NCBI GenBank assembly: GCA_018262985.1
Contig: JADFDI010000005.1
Coordinates: 124,001-188,000 of the forward strand
Direction of reading: 5' to 3'
From: Spirochaetota bacterium
Lineage (GTDB): Bacteria > Spirochaetota > Spirochaetia > Treponematales > UBA12059
DNA: 64,000 bases
Part shown: piece by piece, positions 62,957 to 64,000 of the stretch
Numbering within the stretch: position 1 is the stretch's first letter
Layout: every line of letters starts with the position of its first letter
Position numbers and translations under genes: made by a program
Notes under the pieces: generated by a model
Database searches by the model: none
What the model saw: only the letters and a program-made list of their open reading frames with translations
Told to the model about the DNA's origin: nothing

Positions 62957-64000
62957 GCGAGAGATATCGGGCCGCAACCGCGATGCCTGCCAGTATGATC
63001 GCCGCGAGCGAAGCACCCCAGGCGAGCCATACGCCAGTTCCGGGAAGGATCGCCCGGAAGGCGGCGAGCAGGCGCTCGCCGGACGAAGCGAGCGCCGCGA
63101 TGACCGGCGAGGAGGTCGCGGCGATGAGGGCCAGGCCGGAAAGCGAAACCAAGGCCCCGGGCCGCCGCGGAGACCTGAGCCGGACGCCGAGGCCGGCGCC
63201 GACGAGCGCCAGCGCGAGCGTTCCCGCGATAGCTCCCGCGCGTAGCGCCAGTTCCGCGGCATACGGCGAGGAATCGAGCCCGAAGCGCGACGAGGTGCGG
63301 GCCGCCTCCAACAGGGATCCTGGCACGAGCGTCGAAGGATGCGCGCCGAGGCTCGCGAAGAGCCTCGCGTCCTTCGGATCCATCGGCGCCGGCAGCGAGC
63401 CAGGGGCTTCCCAGGGAATCGCTCCGCGGTAGGTCACGGGTTCGAGCGTGGAGGGCTCCGAGTCTTTCCCGCCGACGCCGCGCAGGAGCAGCGCGTCGGA
63501 CTGGAGAAGCCCGTAAGGCGCGCCGACTTGCCAGAGGACCTCGTCTCCCGCGACCGCGGTCAGTTCGGGAGCGCGGAGCCAGGTGGACGATCCGGCCGCC
63601 GCGCTCGCGGTCGCGCTGAAGATGATCATGGTGCCGGATGATTCGAGCCTGGCCAGGATAGGTCCGGATGGGTGGTCGCCGAGGGCGGCGCGGGCTTCAT
63701 CGGCGAAATAGGCGAGGTGGCGCAAGGCTTCCTCGCTTTCCGCCAGGTACCGGGTCACGTCGGGGTCGCGCGGTGACTCCGCGGCCAGTCGCGAGAATTC
63801 CCGCCATGCGCGGAGCGCGTCCCCTTCCCGGAGCGAACCGTAGGCGGCCAGCTTCCGGGAGAAGAAGTCGGCTTTCCCGGCGAGCTCGGGATCCTCCGAC
63901 AGGTCGCGGATCCGTTCCCACGCTCGCGACTGGAGCAACCTCGCCTCGGCCATTCTCGGGTCGAGGACGAGAGCCTCGCCGGCCTCGTAGTGGGCCGTGT
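62949..64000 (-). CDS. Membrane protein with TPR-like N-terminus (5' end off window)
   Basis: Runs off the right edge: the frame is open to base 64000 and the upstream codons continue a TPR-like helix (HYEAGEALVLDPRMAEARLLQ), so the start is outside. Visible part: helical repeats, a beta-rich middle (MIIFSATASAAAGSSTWL, WQVGAPYGLLQSDALLL), and three or four C-terminal membrane helices (AGTLALALVGAGLGVRL, ALVSLSGLALIAATSSPVIAAL, WLAWGASLAAIILAGIAVAA). Family not recognised. Coupled to the DnaJ-domain gene. Confidence 0.65.
   Translation of the reverse strand, partial: TAHYEAGEALVLDPRMAEARLLQSRAWERIRDLSEDPELAGKADFFSRKLAAYGSLREGDALRAWREFSRLAAESPRDPDVTRYLAESEEALRHLAYFADEARAALGDHPSGPILARLESSGTMIIFSATASAAAGSSTWLRAPELTAVAGDEVLWQVGAPYGLLQSDALLLRGVGGKDSEPSTLEPVTYRGAIPWEAPGSLPAPMDPKDARLFASLGAHPSTLVPGSLLEAARTSSRFGLDSSPYAAELALRAGAIAGTLALALVGAGLGVRLRSPRRPGALVSLSGLALIAATSSPVIAALASSGERLLAAFRAILPGTGVWLAWGASLAAIILAGIAVAARYLSRD

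Overview
The window is very G+C-rich throughout, densely coding on both strands, and carries no phage, insertion sequence or CRISPR array. Several things point to a Spirochaetota bacterium, probably a Treponema/Spirochaeta-type lineage. These are a long protein with an acidic N-terminus, one membrane helix and a TPR tail that resembles the spirochete flagellar collar protein FlcA; a MurA with Asp in place of the catalytic Cys (known in Borrelia and some other phyla); an archaeal-type ProRS; a GTP-type PEP carboxykinase; a DUF2259 secreted protein; and many small secreted or lipoprotein genes with no wider family. The phylum call is inference from gene content; no rRNA is present to confirm it.

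Layout. 1-2.0 kb: 3' part of sbcC. 2.1-5.4 kb (minus): two degenerate class III cyclase-like genes in a tight pair, preceded by resB and a decayed ccsA. 5.7-9.8 kb: cyclophilin, TrpR-like repressor, ArfB-type rescue factor, TipA-like MerR regulator, B12-binding radical SAM protein. 9.9-17.1 kb: binding protein plus histidine kinase operon, 5-formyl-THF cyclo-ligase, OsmC, thiS-thiF, second histidine kinase. 17.3-20.6 kb: polyferredoxin, aldehyde:ferredoxin oxidoreductase, a 59-residue winged-helix protein and a small membrane protein. 20.7-28.2 kb: secreted protein, pckG, NapH-like iron-sulfur membrane protein, patatin, omptin-like protease, an 18-bp tandem array, a thioredoxin-like protein lacking the second Cys, and a MATE pump. 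28.2-35.6 kb: hybrid histidine kinase, then a minus-strand run proS, lipoprotein, barrel protein, split ThrE exporter. 35.9-42.0 kb: DUF2259 protein, 7TM-like protein, dolichol/phytol-kinase-like protein, tRNA-Val(CAC), FlcA-like protein. 42.1-52.2 kb: CBM48-like protein, hydroxyacid dehydrogenase, hydrolase plus DUF819 transporter, MFS pump, galU, cyclase, deoxynucleoside kinase, ABM monooxygenase, YchJ, secreted protein, Tag. 52.2-64 kb: LivJ-type binding protein, membrane MCP, trpS, lipoprotein plus HEAT-repeat protein, Xaa-Pro peptidase, pyrC, a 44-residue protein, murA, a DnaJ-domain protein, and a TPR membrane protein that runs off the end.

The genes are mostly housekeeping and signalling units rather than one large pathway. 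Coupled units are resB-ccsA', the paired cyclases, ferredoxin-AOR, binding protein-kinase, thiS-thiF, and ThrE1-ThrE2. ATGA or GTGA overlaps joining stop and start codons are very common.

The least ordinary signals are: (i) a ccsA remnant in which the conserved Trp positions of the heme-handling WWD region read as CGG or TGA; (ii) a two-hairpin element placed directly after two different stop codons, with compensatory base changes; (iii) a dispersed motif GAGCTCYGTCCCC, arrayed at 17-18 bp spacing at 26.15-26.27 kb; (iv) repeated promoter geometry that puts the start codon about six bases after the -10 box, implying leaderless mRNAs for several housekeeping genes.
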